Assembly (NCBI GenBank): GCA_023411035.1 | Contig: JAEYPE010000224.1 | Coordinates: forward strand, 1-64,000 | Direction of reading: 5' to 3' | Source of the DNA: Pseudomonadota bacterium | Lineage (GTDB): Bacteria; Pseudomonadota; Alphaproteobacteria; Azospirillales; Azospirillaceae | DNA: 64,000 bases | Part shown: piece by piece, positions 29,953 through 37,906 of the stretch | Position numbering within the stretch: the stretch's first letter is position 1 | Layout: every line of letters begins with the position of its first letter | The notes under the pieces: generated by a model | What the model was told of the DNA's origin: nothing | Seen by the model: only the letters and a program-made list of their open reading frames with translations | The model's database searches: none | Position numbers and translations under genes: made by a program

Positions 29953-31815
29953 TCACTCCCCGGCCTCCGCCGCGGGCCGAGCCTCCTCCTCTTCCCGGTC
30001 GAGGACCAGCCAGGCGCGGACCGCCTTGCGCTTGCCCTTCAGCGCCATGTCGCCGACCGGCAGTCCGGCCACCTTGCCTTTCACCGCCGTCCAGGTCGGT
30101 TCCCCGATCACGATCCGGCAATGGGGGGAGGAGCGCATGCCCACCGTCTTGCCCAGCGCCTCCAGCCGCGCCGCGGTGTTGGCGGTGTCGCCCAGCAGCG
30201 AATATTCCATGTGCCGAAGCCCGCCCAGGCTGCCCGCCACCAGCGGCCCGGTGTGGATGCCCACGCGGATGCCGATGGGCGGCAGCCCTTCCGCCTGCCA
30301 GCGGCGGTTCAGTTCCTGAAGCTCCCGCCCCATCTGGATGGCGCAGCGCACCGCGCGCTCCGCGTCCGCGTCGATCTCCGCCTGGGTCGTCCGGGCCACG
30401 GGGGCGCCGAAGACCGCCAGGATGGCGTCGCCGATGAAGCGCAGCACGATCCCGTCATGCGCGGCCACCACCCGCACCATGGCGTCCAGATAGCCTTCCA
30501 GCCACTGGATGAGCGGCTCCGGCTCCAGCGTTTCGCAGACGGTGGTGAAGCCCTCGATGTCGGAGAAGAAGACGGTGGCGGTCAGTTCCTGCGGGCGTGG
30601 GCGCCCACCGGCCAGGAAGGTCGCGCGTTCCCGCCAGATTTCCTCGGCGACGGGTTGGGAGACGTGGTTGGCGAACAACTGCATCAGGCTGCGGCGGTCG
30701 GTGCGCTCCTTCAGCGACAGGTGCGCGGTCATCGCCGCGATGCTGCCCAGCCATGCGGCGGAGGGCGCCATCATCGGCACCAGCGGCCCGCCCTGGGCGA
30801 ACAGCGCCAGCGCCGCCGCCCACAGCGCCAGCAGGCCCAGCAGGCTTGCCGGCACCAGAACCCACACCGGCCAGCCGGCCACCGCCAGCGCGACCCCCGC
30901 GGCGCTCAGCGCCAGGACCAGCGCCGCCGCCCAGCCGGGCGAAAGCTCGCGGCTGGTCCGCCCGTCGAGAATCTGGGCGAGCGCGTGGGCCTGGATCTCC
31001 ACCCCCGGCGTGGACAGGCCGGCGACGGACAGCGGCGTGCGGTGCTGATCCACCCCCACCAGCACGGTGCCGACCACGGCGATCCGCCCGGCCAGCCAGC
31101 CGCGCGGCAGCATCCCCACCATGTCCGCCGGATAGGTCGGGAAGGGCGGCGTGTCCGGCGATGGGCGGGCGTGCCAGTCGATGCGGAAGGGCTCCGCCGG
31201 GACGGCCACGCCCGCCGTTCGGGCCAGCCGCGCCGGGAAGCTGGGCAGTCCGTCCGCACCGCGCGGCACATGCCAGCGCACGGTGCCGTCCAGCCGGTCC
31301 TTGGCGAGGTTGGCATGGCCGTGCGGGATGCCGTCGAGGAACCGCCCGAGGTAGCGGCGCTGCTCCTCGGTCAGGGGCGTGTCGCCGAGCGCCGTGATGG
31401 AAACCACCGGCACGCTGGCCTTCTGGATGCGCTGGCGCAGCCGCTCGTCCAACGCCGGGATGGTCGGCTGGTCGAACAGGACGTCCAGCCCGATGGCCCG
31501 CACCCCCGCCGCCTCCAGCCGTCCCACCAGATCGGCGAGAAAACCGCGATCCACCGGCGAGCGGCAGGCCAGCGTGGCGAACAGGTCCTCCCCCAGCGTG
31601 ACCAGGACGATGCCCGCGTGCTGCGGGGCGGGCGGCGAGAAATAGGCGATGGCGAGGTCGCGGAAGCTCTCGTCGGCGGAGCGCAGGGGCGGCACCAGCC
31701 GGGTCAGCACCAGCGCCGCCGCCGACACGCCGACCACCGCGACCATTCCTACGAGCCACGGGGTTTTCCCCCAGCCCGGCCTGCCCCCCGATGTCCCCAA
31801 AGGCGGCGCCCTCAA
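29953..31815 (-). CDS. CHASE2-domain adenylate/guanylate cyclase
   Basis: The 620-residue sensor cyclase has a first membrane helix (20-42), a periplasmic CHASE2 sensor (about 45-290), three membrane helices (293-355) and a class III cyclase domain (about 405-580). Metal-binding Asp419 (FFSDIEGFTT) and Asp463 (FIGDAILAVFG) and the transition-state pair Asn546/Arg550 (GDTANTAARLE) are present. The usual purine-selecting Lys before IGD is Arg459, which is unusual. The start is a TTG overlapping the preceding stop (TTGA), so it is coupled to the DUF4384 gene; ATG at residue 24 is a poorer alternative. Confidence 0.88.
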   Translation of the reverse strand: MRAPPLGTSGGRPGWGKTPWLVGMVAVVGVSAAALVLTRLVPPLRSADESFRDLAIAYFSPPAPQHAGIVLVTLGEDLFATLACRSPVDRGFLADLVGRLEAAGVRAIGLDVLFDQPTIPALDERLRQRIQKASVPVVSITALGDTPLTEEQRRYLGRFLDGIPHGHANLAKDRLDGTVRWHVPRGADGLPSFPARLARTAGVAVPAEPFRIDWHARPSPDTPPFPTYPADMVGMLPRGWLAGRIAVVGTVLVGVDQHRTPLSVAGLSTPGVEIQAHALAQILDGRTSRELSPGWAAALVLALSAAGVALAVAGWPVWVLVPASLLGLLALWAAALALFAQGGPLVPMMAPSAAWLGSIAAMTAHLSLKERTDRRSLMQLFANHVSQPVAEEIWRERATFLAGGRPRPQELTATVFFSDIEGFTTVCETLEPEPLIQWLEGYLDAMVRVVAAHDGIVLRFIGDAILAVFGAPVARTTQAEIDADAERAVRCAIQMGRELQELNRRWQAEGLPPIGIRVGIHTGPLVAGSLGGLRHMEYSLLGDTANTAARLEALGKTVGMRSSPHCRIVIGEPTWTAVKGKVAGLPVGDMALKGKRKAVRAWLVLDREEEEARPAAEAGE

Positions 31816-33011
31816 TCCACGCGCAGAATCACCTGCGCCATCACCAGTTCGGTCTGCTTCAGCGAATTCAGCGTCCGCTCCAGCCGGGCCGCCGCCTCGT
31901 CGGTCAGCGGGCGGAAGGCGTCGCCCCGCCCCGGCAGATCGGCGCCCAGGTCGCGCCCGGCGGCGAAGCAGCGCACCTCCTGGTCGGCGGACAGGCTCCC
32001 CGACCGCTCCGCCGCGCGCAGCGGCACCGGCATGCGGTCACCGGCCAGCGTCAGGGTGTGGTGCCCCTCCACCAGCGAGCTGGCGGACGGTCCCGGCGGG
32101 TAGATCGGCGTCAACTGGCCGCGCGTGTTGCGCAGGTAGCAATAGACATGCGCGTCGCGGTTCGTCTGGAGCACGAGCGTCACCGTCTCCCCGGACCGGT
32201 AGGTCGGGTAGAGGCCGCGGTCGGTGGCCAGATAAAGGTTCAGCGGCGCCACGCTGTCCCGCACCGGGTCCAGCAGGGCCGCCGCCTGCGCGGCGCAACC
32301 GGCGCCGGCCAAGCGGACGGCCAGTTCCGCGCCCTGCCCCGCCCCAAGCCCATCCGCAGCGATCACGCGCAAGGTCATGCTGTGGCGGGTCCGTCCGTCC
32401 GCTCCGGCGACGGAGAAGGCGCCGCCGTCCGTCATCGCAAGCTCGCGCGGCCAGGGCACAGCATCCCCCTTGTCCCAGCGCAGCGTGGCGGCGGTGCCGC
32501 CGCTCTCCTCGCGCAGCGTGGCCGGGACCAGCGCCGGGTCGGCGGGCTTGCGCAGCAGCACCGTGCCGCCGGACTTCACGCATTGGGCCCCGGCACGGCC
32601 CGGGTCGATGATGAAGACCTCCTCCTCACCCTTCTGCATGGGACTGCCAACCGCGCGGGCGGCGCCAAGATCGGTCTGGAAGAAGCGCTCGCCCCCCACG
32701 AGGCTGCCGACGCCGCTCCAGCCCGAGGCGTCGGGCATGCGGTCCAGCGGCCCGTCGAATGGCCCCTTCACCCGCAGCATACGTCCGTTGGCGAACAGGA
32801 AGAGGGCGTTGGCGCCGTCCGGCACGCTGACCGCCGCTCCGTCCGCGACCAGTTGCCCCTGCGCGTAGCCGGGGGCGGTGGAGGCGACCACGACCGCCTG
32901 TTCCGCCGCGGCACGGCTGGCCACGACGCCGGCCGTCCAGAACGCCGCCGCCCCGAACGCCGCCAGGGTCAGGGCAGCGCCCACGAGTCCGCTCAGGGTC
33001 TTTTGCGCCAT
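31812..33011 (-). CDS. DUF4384 domain protein, membrane-anchored
   Basis: A 399-residue protein with one N-terminal membrane helix or signal anchor (about 7-30) and a C-terminal DUF4384 domain (about 275-355: LYLATDRGLYPTYRSGETVT, HVYCYLRNTRGQLTPIYP). DUF4384 is often fused to kinases, caspases or FGE-like domains and is thought to be a periplasmic sensing or adhesive module. ATG 33011 follows GGAGG. It overlaps the cyclase gene by four bases, so the two are very likely one functional unit. The middle part is not recognised. Confidence 0.82.
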   Translation of the reverse strand: MAQKTLSGLVGAALTLAAFGAAAFWTAGVVASRAAAEQAVVVASTAPGYAQGQLVADGAAVSVPDGANALFLFANGRMLRVKGPFDGPLDRMPDASGWSGVGSLVGGERFFQTDLGAARAVGSPMQKGEEEVFIIDPGRAGAQCVKSGGTVLLRKPADPALVPATLREESGGTAATLRWDKGDAVPWPRELAMTDGGAFSVAGADGRTRHSMTLRVIAADGLGAGQGAELAVRLAGAGCAAQAAALLDPVRDSVAPLNLYLATDRGLYPTYRSGETVTLVLQTNRDAHVYCYLRNTRGQLTPIYPPGPSASSLVEGHHTLTLAGDRMPVPLRAAERSGSLSADQEVRCFAAGRDLGADLPGRGDAFRPLTDEAAARLERTLNSLKQTELVMAQVILRVD

Positions 33012-33384
33012 GCTGGCCTCCACCGGCGGCGATCGGGGAATCATTGGCGTTTCCCGGACTCCTGTCCAGGCGGCGAAGGGGGAAGGACGGGGCTGCGGAC
33101 CCGGCCCAAAGAAGGGCAGGCGCCGTGATCGGACGGGCATGGTCGAACCTCCGAAAATGGTGCGCGCCGGCCACTCGCCGGCGTGCCGAGGCTAGGCGGC
33201 GGACGCCAGTGACCGCTGTGAGACGCACCACAGAGTTGCGCAGGAGTCTCCCACCCTCCGACGTATTGCCTCCGACGCATTGTTTGTGGCGGGCGCCACA
33301 GCGCGGTCCGGTCCAGCCCCGTAGAGTGCCGTGCAGGACCGGCGCCCCGCAGGTCCCCACCCCCATCGCCCGAGGAGACCGACC
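33012..33384. promoter_or_regulatory. 373-base divergent intergenic region
   Basis: No gene is supported here. It contains a 14-bp tandem repeat CCTCCGACG(T/C)ATTG (33255-33282) and, right after it, a hairpin TGTGGC-GGGC-GCCACA (33285-33300). These would suit regulation of the DUF4384-cyclase pair on the left or the DUF1150 gene on the right. Confidence 0.5.
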
Positions 33385-33600
33385 ATGACCGCCCCCCGCA
33401 CCGACATCGATGGCCCCGATACCGGCTTCGCCCGCCATGGGATTACGGAGGTCGCCTATCTGCGGTCGGTGAAGGTGGACGGCCTGCCCGCCTTCGCCGT
33501 GCATGCCGCGGACGGCACCTGCCTGTGGCTGGACACCGACCGCGCGGCGGCGGGGGCGACGCTGGATGAGTATGGAATGCGGTTGGTGAGTTTGCATTGA
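33385..33600 (+). CDS. DUF1150 small protein
   Basis: A 71-residue protein matching the alphaproteobacterial DUF1150 family as I know it: GITEVAYLRSV, FAVHAADGT and an ending MRLVSLH. Family function is unknown; in many genomes it is beside small heat-shock protein genes, which are absent here. GGAG precedes ATG 33385. It is the only plus-strand gene within an otherwise minus-strand cluster. Confidence 0.8.
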   Translation: MTAPRTDIDGPDTGFARHGITEVAYLRSVKVDGLPAFAVHAADGTCLWLDTDRAAAGATLDEYGMRLVSLH

Positions 33601-33615
33601 GGAGGCCGCAGCACC

Positions 33616-33660
33616 AACTCCCTCCCCTGCGAAAGCGGGGGAGGGCCAGGGTGGGGGCAA
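33616..33660 (+). repeat. REP-like palindromic repeat
   Basis: CTCCCTCCCCTGCGAAAGCG followed by GGGGAGGGCCAGGGTGGGGG, closely resembling 44257-44301 and 24502-24540. It fills the gap between the convergent DUF1150 and small secreted-protein genes. Confidence 0.85.
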
Positions 33661-33674
33661 GACACATCCCCCAC

Positions 33675-34001
33675 TCACCCCTTCGGGCTGAGCAGACAAG
33701 CCGTCCGGTTCCGCGTCACGATCGCCAAGCTGTTCCCCGGCTCCCCCGCCCGGCGGAAGCGCAGCGAATTCAACTGGCTGGCGACGCTGAGCGACAGGAC
33801 GTTCAGATCCGTCTCGTCGATGATCTTCTCGCCGTCCTGCCAGCACTGGATGCGGACGCGGCCCTGAGGGACCCCGACGTCGATCCCGCCGGCATGAGGA
33901 CCGGACTCCGGCCCCTTCTTGCGGACCACCGTCGCGTCGGCGGCGCTCCCGATGAGAGGGAGCGCCGCAACCGCCGCCAGAAGAAGACATGTCCGGACCA
34001 T
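33675..34001 (-). CDS. Small secreted hypothetical protein
   Basis: A 108-residue protein with a signal peptide (MVRTCLLLAAVAALPLIGSA) and a short mature part containing RVRIQCWQDGEKIIDE and VTRNRTACLL, suggesting a beta-rich domain with one Cys pair. I do not recognise a family. ATG 34001 has GGGAGG 8 bases upstream; a GTG at 34028 would overlap the preceding OmpA-like stop (GTGA). Adjacent position suggests co-transcription with the OmpA-like gene. Confidence 0.7.
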   Translation of the reverse strand: MVRTCLLLAAVAALPLIGSAADATVVRKKGPESGPHAGGIDVGVPQGRVRIQCWQDGEKIIDETDLNVLSLSVASQLNSLRFRRAGEPGNSLAIVTRNRTACLLSPKG

Positions 34002-34024
34002 GGCGCGGCCTCCCACCTTCGCGT

Positions 34025-34882
34025 TCACTGGATGGGGCGGAACTCGACGCGCCGGTTGCGGCTGTCGGTCGGGTCGGGGGTCAGGGGCTGGCTCTTGCCC
34101 AGGCCGGCGATGGCGATGCGCTGCGGCTCGATGTGGTGGACGCGCACCAGATACTCGCCCACCGACACGGCCCGGCGTTCGGAGAGGGCGAGGTTGTACG
34201 GCTCGCTTCCCACAGCGTCGGTGTGCCCCTCGATGACGAGGCGAAGCTGCGGGTCCTGGGACATCAGCCCGCCCACCGCGTCGATGTAGGAATAGAACTC
34301 CCGCGGGACGTCGGCGGAGTTGAAGGCGAAGTTGATGCGGAAGCCGAAGCCGTTGGCCGGGCGGGTTTCCGCCTGGGTTTCCGGTGCGGAGAGGGTGGCC
34401 GGCTGCACGCCGTTGGAACGGCGCGGGGCCACCGGCGGCGGAGCGGCGGGCGGGGCCGCGGCCTCCTGCACCGGAGCACGCTTGGGTTTCGGCTGGGGCG
34501 CCGGTTCCGGCTGCGCCACAGGCGCGGGTGCCGTCTGGGGAACATAACTCTGCTGTGGAATCTGCTGAGAAGCCGGCGCGCCGTAGTTCACGCTGTCGGT
34601 CGGGCGCGGGCGGTTGGCGCTGCTCATGCCGCCGCCGACGATCTCGATGCTGCGGGTGCGGATCTTCGGCTGCTCCGCATCGCCCGTGGGGGGCGTGCCG
34701 GGCTTCACCGCCTCGCGCAACTCGTCCACGGTCGGCGGGCGTTCGAACATCATGACCCGGTTGCCGCCGGAGCCCTCGACGGTCTGCGCCGGTGCCGGTC
34801 CGGCGACGCAGGCCAGAACCAACACGGGAAGCGTCACGCCGCTCAGCAGTCGGGCGCTGGTCTTGGAGATCGGTCGCGGCAT
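34025..34882 (-). CDS. OmpA-family outer-membrane/peptidoglycan-binding protein
   Basis: The 285-residue protein has a signal peptide (about 1-32), a long Pro/Ala/Gln-rich disordered region (95-175) and a C-terminal OmpA-like domain (about 180-285) with LVIEGHTDAVGSEPYNLALS ERRA and GLGKSQPL, whose conserved Asp and Arg bind diaminopimelate in peptidoglycan. There is no recognisable beta-barrel, so it resembles a periplasmic cell-wall tether. It lies between the CsgG-like lipoprotein and the small secreted protein on the same strand. Confidence 0.88.
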   Translation of the reverse strand: MPRPISKTSARLLSGVTLPVLVLACVAGPAPAQTVEGSGGNRVMMFERPPTVDELREAVKPGTPPTGDAEQPKIRTRSIEIVGGGMSSANRPRPTDSVNYGAPASQQIPQQSYVPQTAPAPVAQPEPAPQPKPKRAPVQEAAAPPAAPPPVAPRRSNGVQPATLSAPETQAETRPANGFGFRINFAFNSADVPREFYSYIDAVGGLMSQDPQLRLVIEGHTDAVGSEPYNLALSERRAVSVGEYLVRVHHIEPQRIAIAGLGKSQPLTPDPTDSRNRRVEFRPIQ

Positions 34883-34993
34883 CGGTGGTCTCCCATCAAA
34901 CGGCGTGGTGCCCTGCTGCCCCCTTCTCTACTCCGGTCCCACCCCCCGCGCTGTGAGCCGCTCCATAATTCCTTCCGTTTATCGCTGGGCCGT

Positions 34994-36571
34994 TTACCGC
35001 TGGGCCGACACGGCGGGCAGCACCTGCACTGCCATCTGCCGGCTGCGGACGCTCGTGCCCTGGATGCTGCCATAGGCCCCGACGACATCCGCCAGCGTCG
35101 CGCCGGGAATGGGGTGCAGGTCCTCGGTCTTGAAGCGGTCGGCGATGCGGGGCCCGATCTCGTCGGGGGAGACGACGCAGGCGATGGCCTCCGAGGCGCC
35201 GGGGCGGTCCATGCGCAGGTTGAAGGGCTTCTGCGATCCCGGCGGGACCTCCACCTGCTGGTTGGCCTGGAGGAAGCTGTCGGGCTGGAAGCGGTTGGGG
35301 AAGATGCGGGCCACCGTCCCGGCGGCGTCCTGGTAGTAGCAATAGACGAAGCCGTTGGCCGTCGGCTGCACGCGGACCACAAGCGCCTCCCCGGCGCGGT
35401 AGCGCGGCTGCGGCCCGCGGTCGGAGCTGAGCACGAGATCGGGCGCGGCCCCGGCGGGTGCCGGTGCGGCGCGCGGCAGCCCCTCCCCGCCCGCGTTCGA
35501 CACCGATTGCAGGCGCGGCGCTCCCGGCCCCTTGTCTGTCCCTCTTTGGCCGCTGGGCTGGGCCAGCATCCGCTGGTAGAGGTCGAAATCCACCCGGCCC
35601 GTGGCGATCAGGTCGTTGTCCGCCTGATAGCGGGAAATGGCGTCGCGGGTGCGCTCGTCGAGTTGGCCGCTGTCCGGCCCGTCGTAATAGCCCTCCGCCA
35701 GCAGAACGCGCTGGACGTAGGCGACGCGCTGCGACGGCGCCATGCCGTCGAACCAGTCCCGCGCCTGCCCGGCGAAGGCCGGGTTGGTGTGGTCGATGCC
35801 CAGACACTGCCAGTAGGGGGTGCGGGTCATCTTGCCCAGCACCTCGATCGTGCTGAGTTCGATCAGGGTGCGCACCGCCTGATGCAGCCCTTCGGACTTG
35901 TTGAGCGAGACGTTGAAGGACAGGCCCGCCTTGCCGATCACCGCCCCGGCGTCCGCCCCCTTGCCCGACGAAATGATGGCGAGCGAGTTGCTGGCCGACA
36001 GGCCGGGGATGATCTGGCGGGTCGCCAGCTCCCCGATGTTCAGGTCCACGGAGATGACCGACATCACCTGATCGGCGGAGACGCCCAGGTCGAAGGTGGG
36101 CAGGGAGATGCCGGCGCTGGCCGCCTCGCTCACCACGTTGTCGTCGAGCTGGGTGATGGCGCCGCGGATGTAATAGGACGGCGCGCGGAAGTTCGGCTGG
36201 ACTCCGATCATCCAGTAGAGCGCGTTCACGTCGTCCAGCGTCGGTTCGAAGTCCACGAAACGGAAGGCGCTCGACCGCTCCGACATGCGCGACACGGCGG
36301 TGATGAGCATTTCCTTGGTGCCGCCGGCCACCCGGCCCGTGGCGTCGGGGATGCCGTTGGAGGTGATGAAGATGTCGCGCTTGCCATGGTTCCACATCAG
36401 CGTGTCCATGCAGCGCAACGCCTCGCTGAAGTTGGACACGGTGCGCACGGGCGGCGTCTTCGGCTTCTGGACAACGGTCGCCTGCTCGCCCGATGTCACG
36501 CAGGCCCCCAGGAGCAGGAGCGCCGCGGCGGCGGCCATCTTCACAGGACCGGTGCGCCGGACAAATCCCAT
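34994..36571 (-). CDS. CsgG-like lipoprotein with peptidoglycan-binding-like and DUF4384 domains
   Basis: A 525-residue protein. The N-terminus has a lipobox (LLLLGAC, Cys24). Residues about 45-250 resemble CsgG/HfaB secretion-channel lipoproteins (SSAFRFVDFEPT, YYIRGAITQLDDNV, ISVDLNIGELATRQII). Next is a peptidoglycan_binding_1-like stretch (about 262-330: GYYDGPDSGQLDERTRDAI). The C-terminus carries DUF4384 (about 385-480: RYRAGEALVVRV, GFVYCYYQDAAGTVARIFP). The CsgG assignment is from pattern and needs a profile search. The second DUF4384 in this cluster suggests a shared envelope complex. Confidence 0.8.
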   Translation of the reverse strand: MGFVRRTGPVKMAAAAALLLLGACVTSGEQATVVQKPKTPPVRTVSNFSEALRCMDTLMWNHGKRDIFITSNGIPDATGRVAGGTKEMLITAVSRMSERSSAFRFVDFEPTLDDVNALYWMIGVQPNFRAPSYYIRGAITQLDDNVVSEAASAGISLPTFDLGVSADQVMSVISVDLNIGELATRQIIPGLSASNSLAIISSGKGADAGAVIGKAGLSFNVSLNKSEGLHQAVRTLIELSTIEVLGKMTRTPYWQCLGIDHTNPAFAGQARDWFDGMAPSQRVAYVQRVLLAEGYYDGPDSGQLDERTRDAISRYQADNDLIATGRVDFDLYQRMLAQPSGQRGTDKGPGAPRLQSVSNAGGEGLPRAAPAPAGAAPDLVLSSDRGPQPRYRAGEALVVRVQPTANGFVYCYYQDAAGTVARIFPNRFQPDSFLQANQQVEVPPGSQKPFNLRMDRPGASEAIACVVSPDEIGPRIADRFKTEDLHPIPGATLADVVGAYGSIQGTSVRSRQMAVQVLPAVSAQR

Positions 36572-36602
36572 GACCTCACTCCCTGGACGTTCCCGGAAAG
36601 GA

Positions 36603-37181
36603 TCAGCGGACCGACACGCGCGTGCTGTCGCCGCCCGGACGCACCGTGATGGTGATCTTCTTGGACAGGATCGGCGGGTCGTGCGGGATGTGCTCCGCAT
36701 CGCCCATCAGAAGCTGGAGCGTGTGCCGCCCCGGCGGCAGTTCCAGATAGGTTTCCGTCTGGCCCTTGCCGAAATGGATGGAGTTGCGGTTGTTGGGGAT
36801 CGGCTCGTCCATCGGAGGCAGGTCGGCGTCCACCAGCAGATGATGGTGGCCGGTGTTGTCCTTGCGCACGCCCGCCGGAGCCACGCCGAAGTTGCGCAGC
36901 CCGAACCACACCTTGAACCGGCCCTTCACCACCTCCCCGTCGTTGGGCCAGCCGATGTAGATGTAGGCGTCCTTCGGCGCCGCCGTCCGCCCGGACTTCG
37001 CCGCGTCGGGGGTGGAGGGGGTGCTTTCGTGCTCGTGCCCAGGACTGGCGGGCTGGGGGGTGTTGGTGGTGTCGGACAGCGGCTTGTCGAGCGGATCGGC
37101 CTCCGGCGACGACTGCGCCGACGCCGGCCCGGCGGCGAGCAGGGCGGCCAGAAGGACCGGCAAGGCGGCGGTGCGCGTCAT
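36603..37181 (-). CDS. DUF4399 secreted protein, copy 1
   Basis: The 192-residue protein has a signal peptide (cleaved near ASAQ), a low-complexity Ser/Thr/Pro/His segment and a DUF4399 domain (about 75-190) with GHHHLLVDADLP, LELPPGRHTLQLLMGDAEH and IPHDPPILSKKITI. GGAGG precedes the ATG. It is a paralogue of the next gene upstream. The His-rich GHHHLL core could bind metal, but family function is unknown. Confidence 0.88.
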   Translation of the reverse strand: MTRTAALPVLLAALLAAGPASAQSSPEADPLDKPLSDTTNTPQPASPGHEHESTPSTPDAAKSGRTAAPKDAYIYIGWPNDGEVVKGRFKVWFGLRNFGVAPAGVRKDNTGHHHLLVDADLPPMDEPIPNNRNSIHFGKGQTETYLELPPGRHTLQLLMGDAEHIPHDPPILSKKITITVRPGGDSTRVSVR

Positions 37182-37208
37182 GATTTCCTCCCTGTCCCGC
37201 CTCTTTGG

Positions 37209-37673
37209 TTAGGGCACGATGATGGTGATCTTCTGCGACATGATCGGCGGGTCGTGCGGCACATGGTCCGCGTCCCCGATCACCATCTGGAGCGTGTGAC
37301 GGCCCGGCGGCAGTTCCAGCCGCACCTCCGTCTGGCCGCCGCCGAAATGCAGCGACTGCCGGGTGTTCGGGATCGGCTCGTCGTCGTTGGCGAGGTCGGT
37401 GTCCACCAGCAGGTGGTGGTGCCCGGTGTCTTCCTTGCGGATGCCCGCGGGGGCGATGCCCATGTTCTGCAAGCCCATGCGGACCCACAGCTTTCCGCCG
37501 GGAACGGTGGTGCCGTTGGACGGCCACATGATGTAGGCGCGCGCCCCTTCCGGCGCTTTTTCCCGCCCATTCGTGCTCTGGCCGTTCGTGCTTTGGGCAT
37601 TTGCGTTCTGGGCCAACGCGGCACCCGGCAACAGGAGCAGCGCGGCCGCCACGATCATGGCGGCAGGGTGCAT
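37209..37673 (-). CDS. DUF4399 secreted protein, copy 2
   Basis: A 154-residue paralogue of its neighbour, sharing GHHHLLVDTDL, LELPPGRHTLQMVIGDADH and VPHDPPIMSQKITI. The signal peptide (1-21) is followed by a short degenerate repeat rich in Asn/Gln/Ser/Thr (QSTNGQSTNG). Only 27 bases separate the two, consistent with a tandem duplication. It is the first gene of the minus-strand set and lies back-to-back with the channel gene. Confidence 0.88.
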   Translation of the reverse strand: MHPAAMIVAAALLLLPGAALAQNANAQSTNGQSTNGREKAPEGARAYIMWPSNGTTVPGGKLWVRMGLQNMGIAPAGIRKEDTGHHHLLVDTDLANDDEPIPNTRQSLHFGGGQTEVRLELPPGRHTLQMVIGDADHVPHDPPIMSQKITIIVP

Positions 37674-37906
37674 GGACTCCCCCTTCTCTTTCGGAATTTC
37701 AATCTTATGCTTGGTGGGCGCACAATGTTCGCGGTATTTCGGCCCTTATCCTATCTCTCCCGCCCCTGCGGATATTAAGGACTGGCGACATCCTCCGCTC
37801 ATCCCACTTTGCGCGAGGAAGGGTACCGGTCCGCCTATTCCCATTTTGGGCTTGACGGTTCCTTCTCCGGTGCGAAGGTCACGGGGCAGGAGGTCGCCGG
37901 TCGCGC

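Noticed and set aside
36541..37527. Minus-strand frame of 328 codons across both DUF4399 genes
   Set aside because: It is a shifted frame of the two paralogues; the correct frames give signal peptides and conserved DUF4399 motifs.
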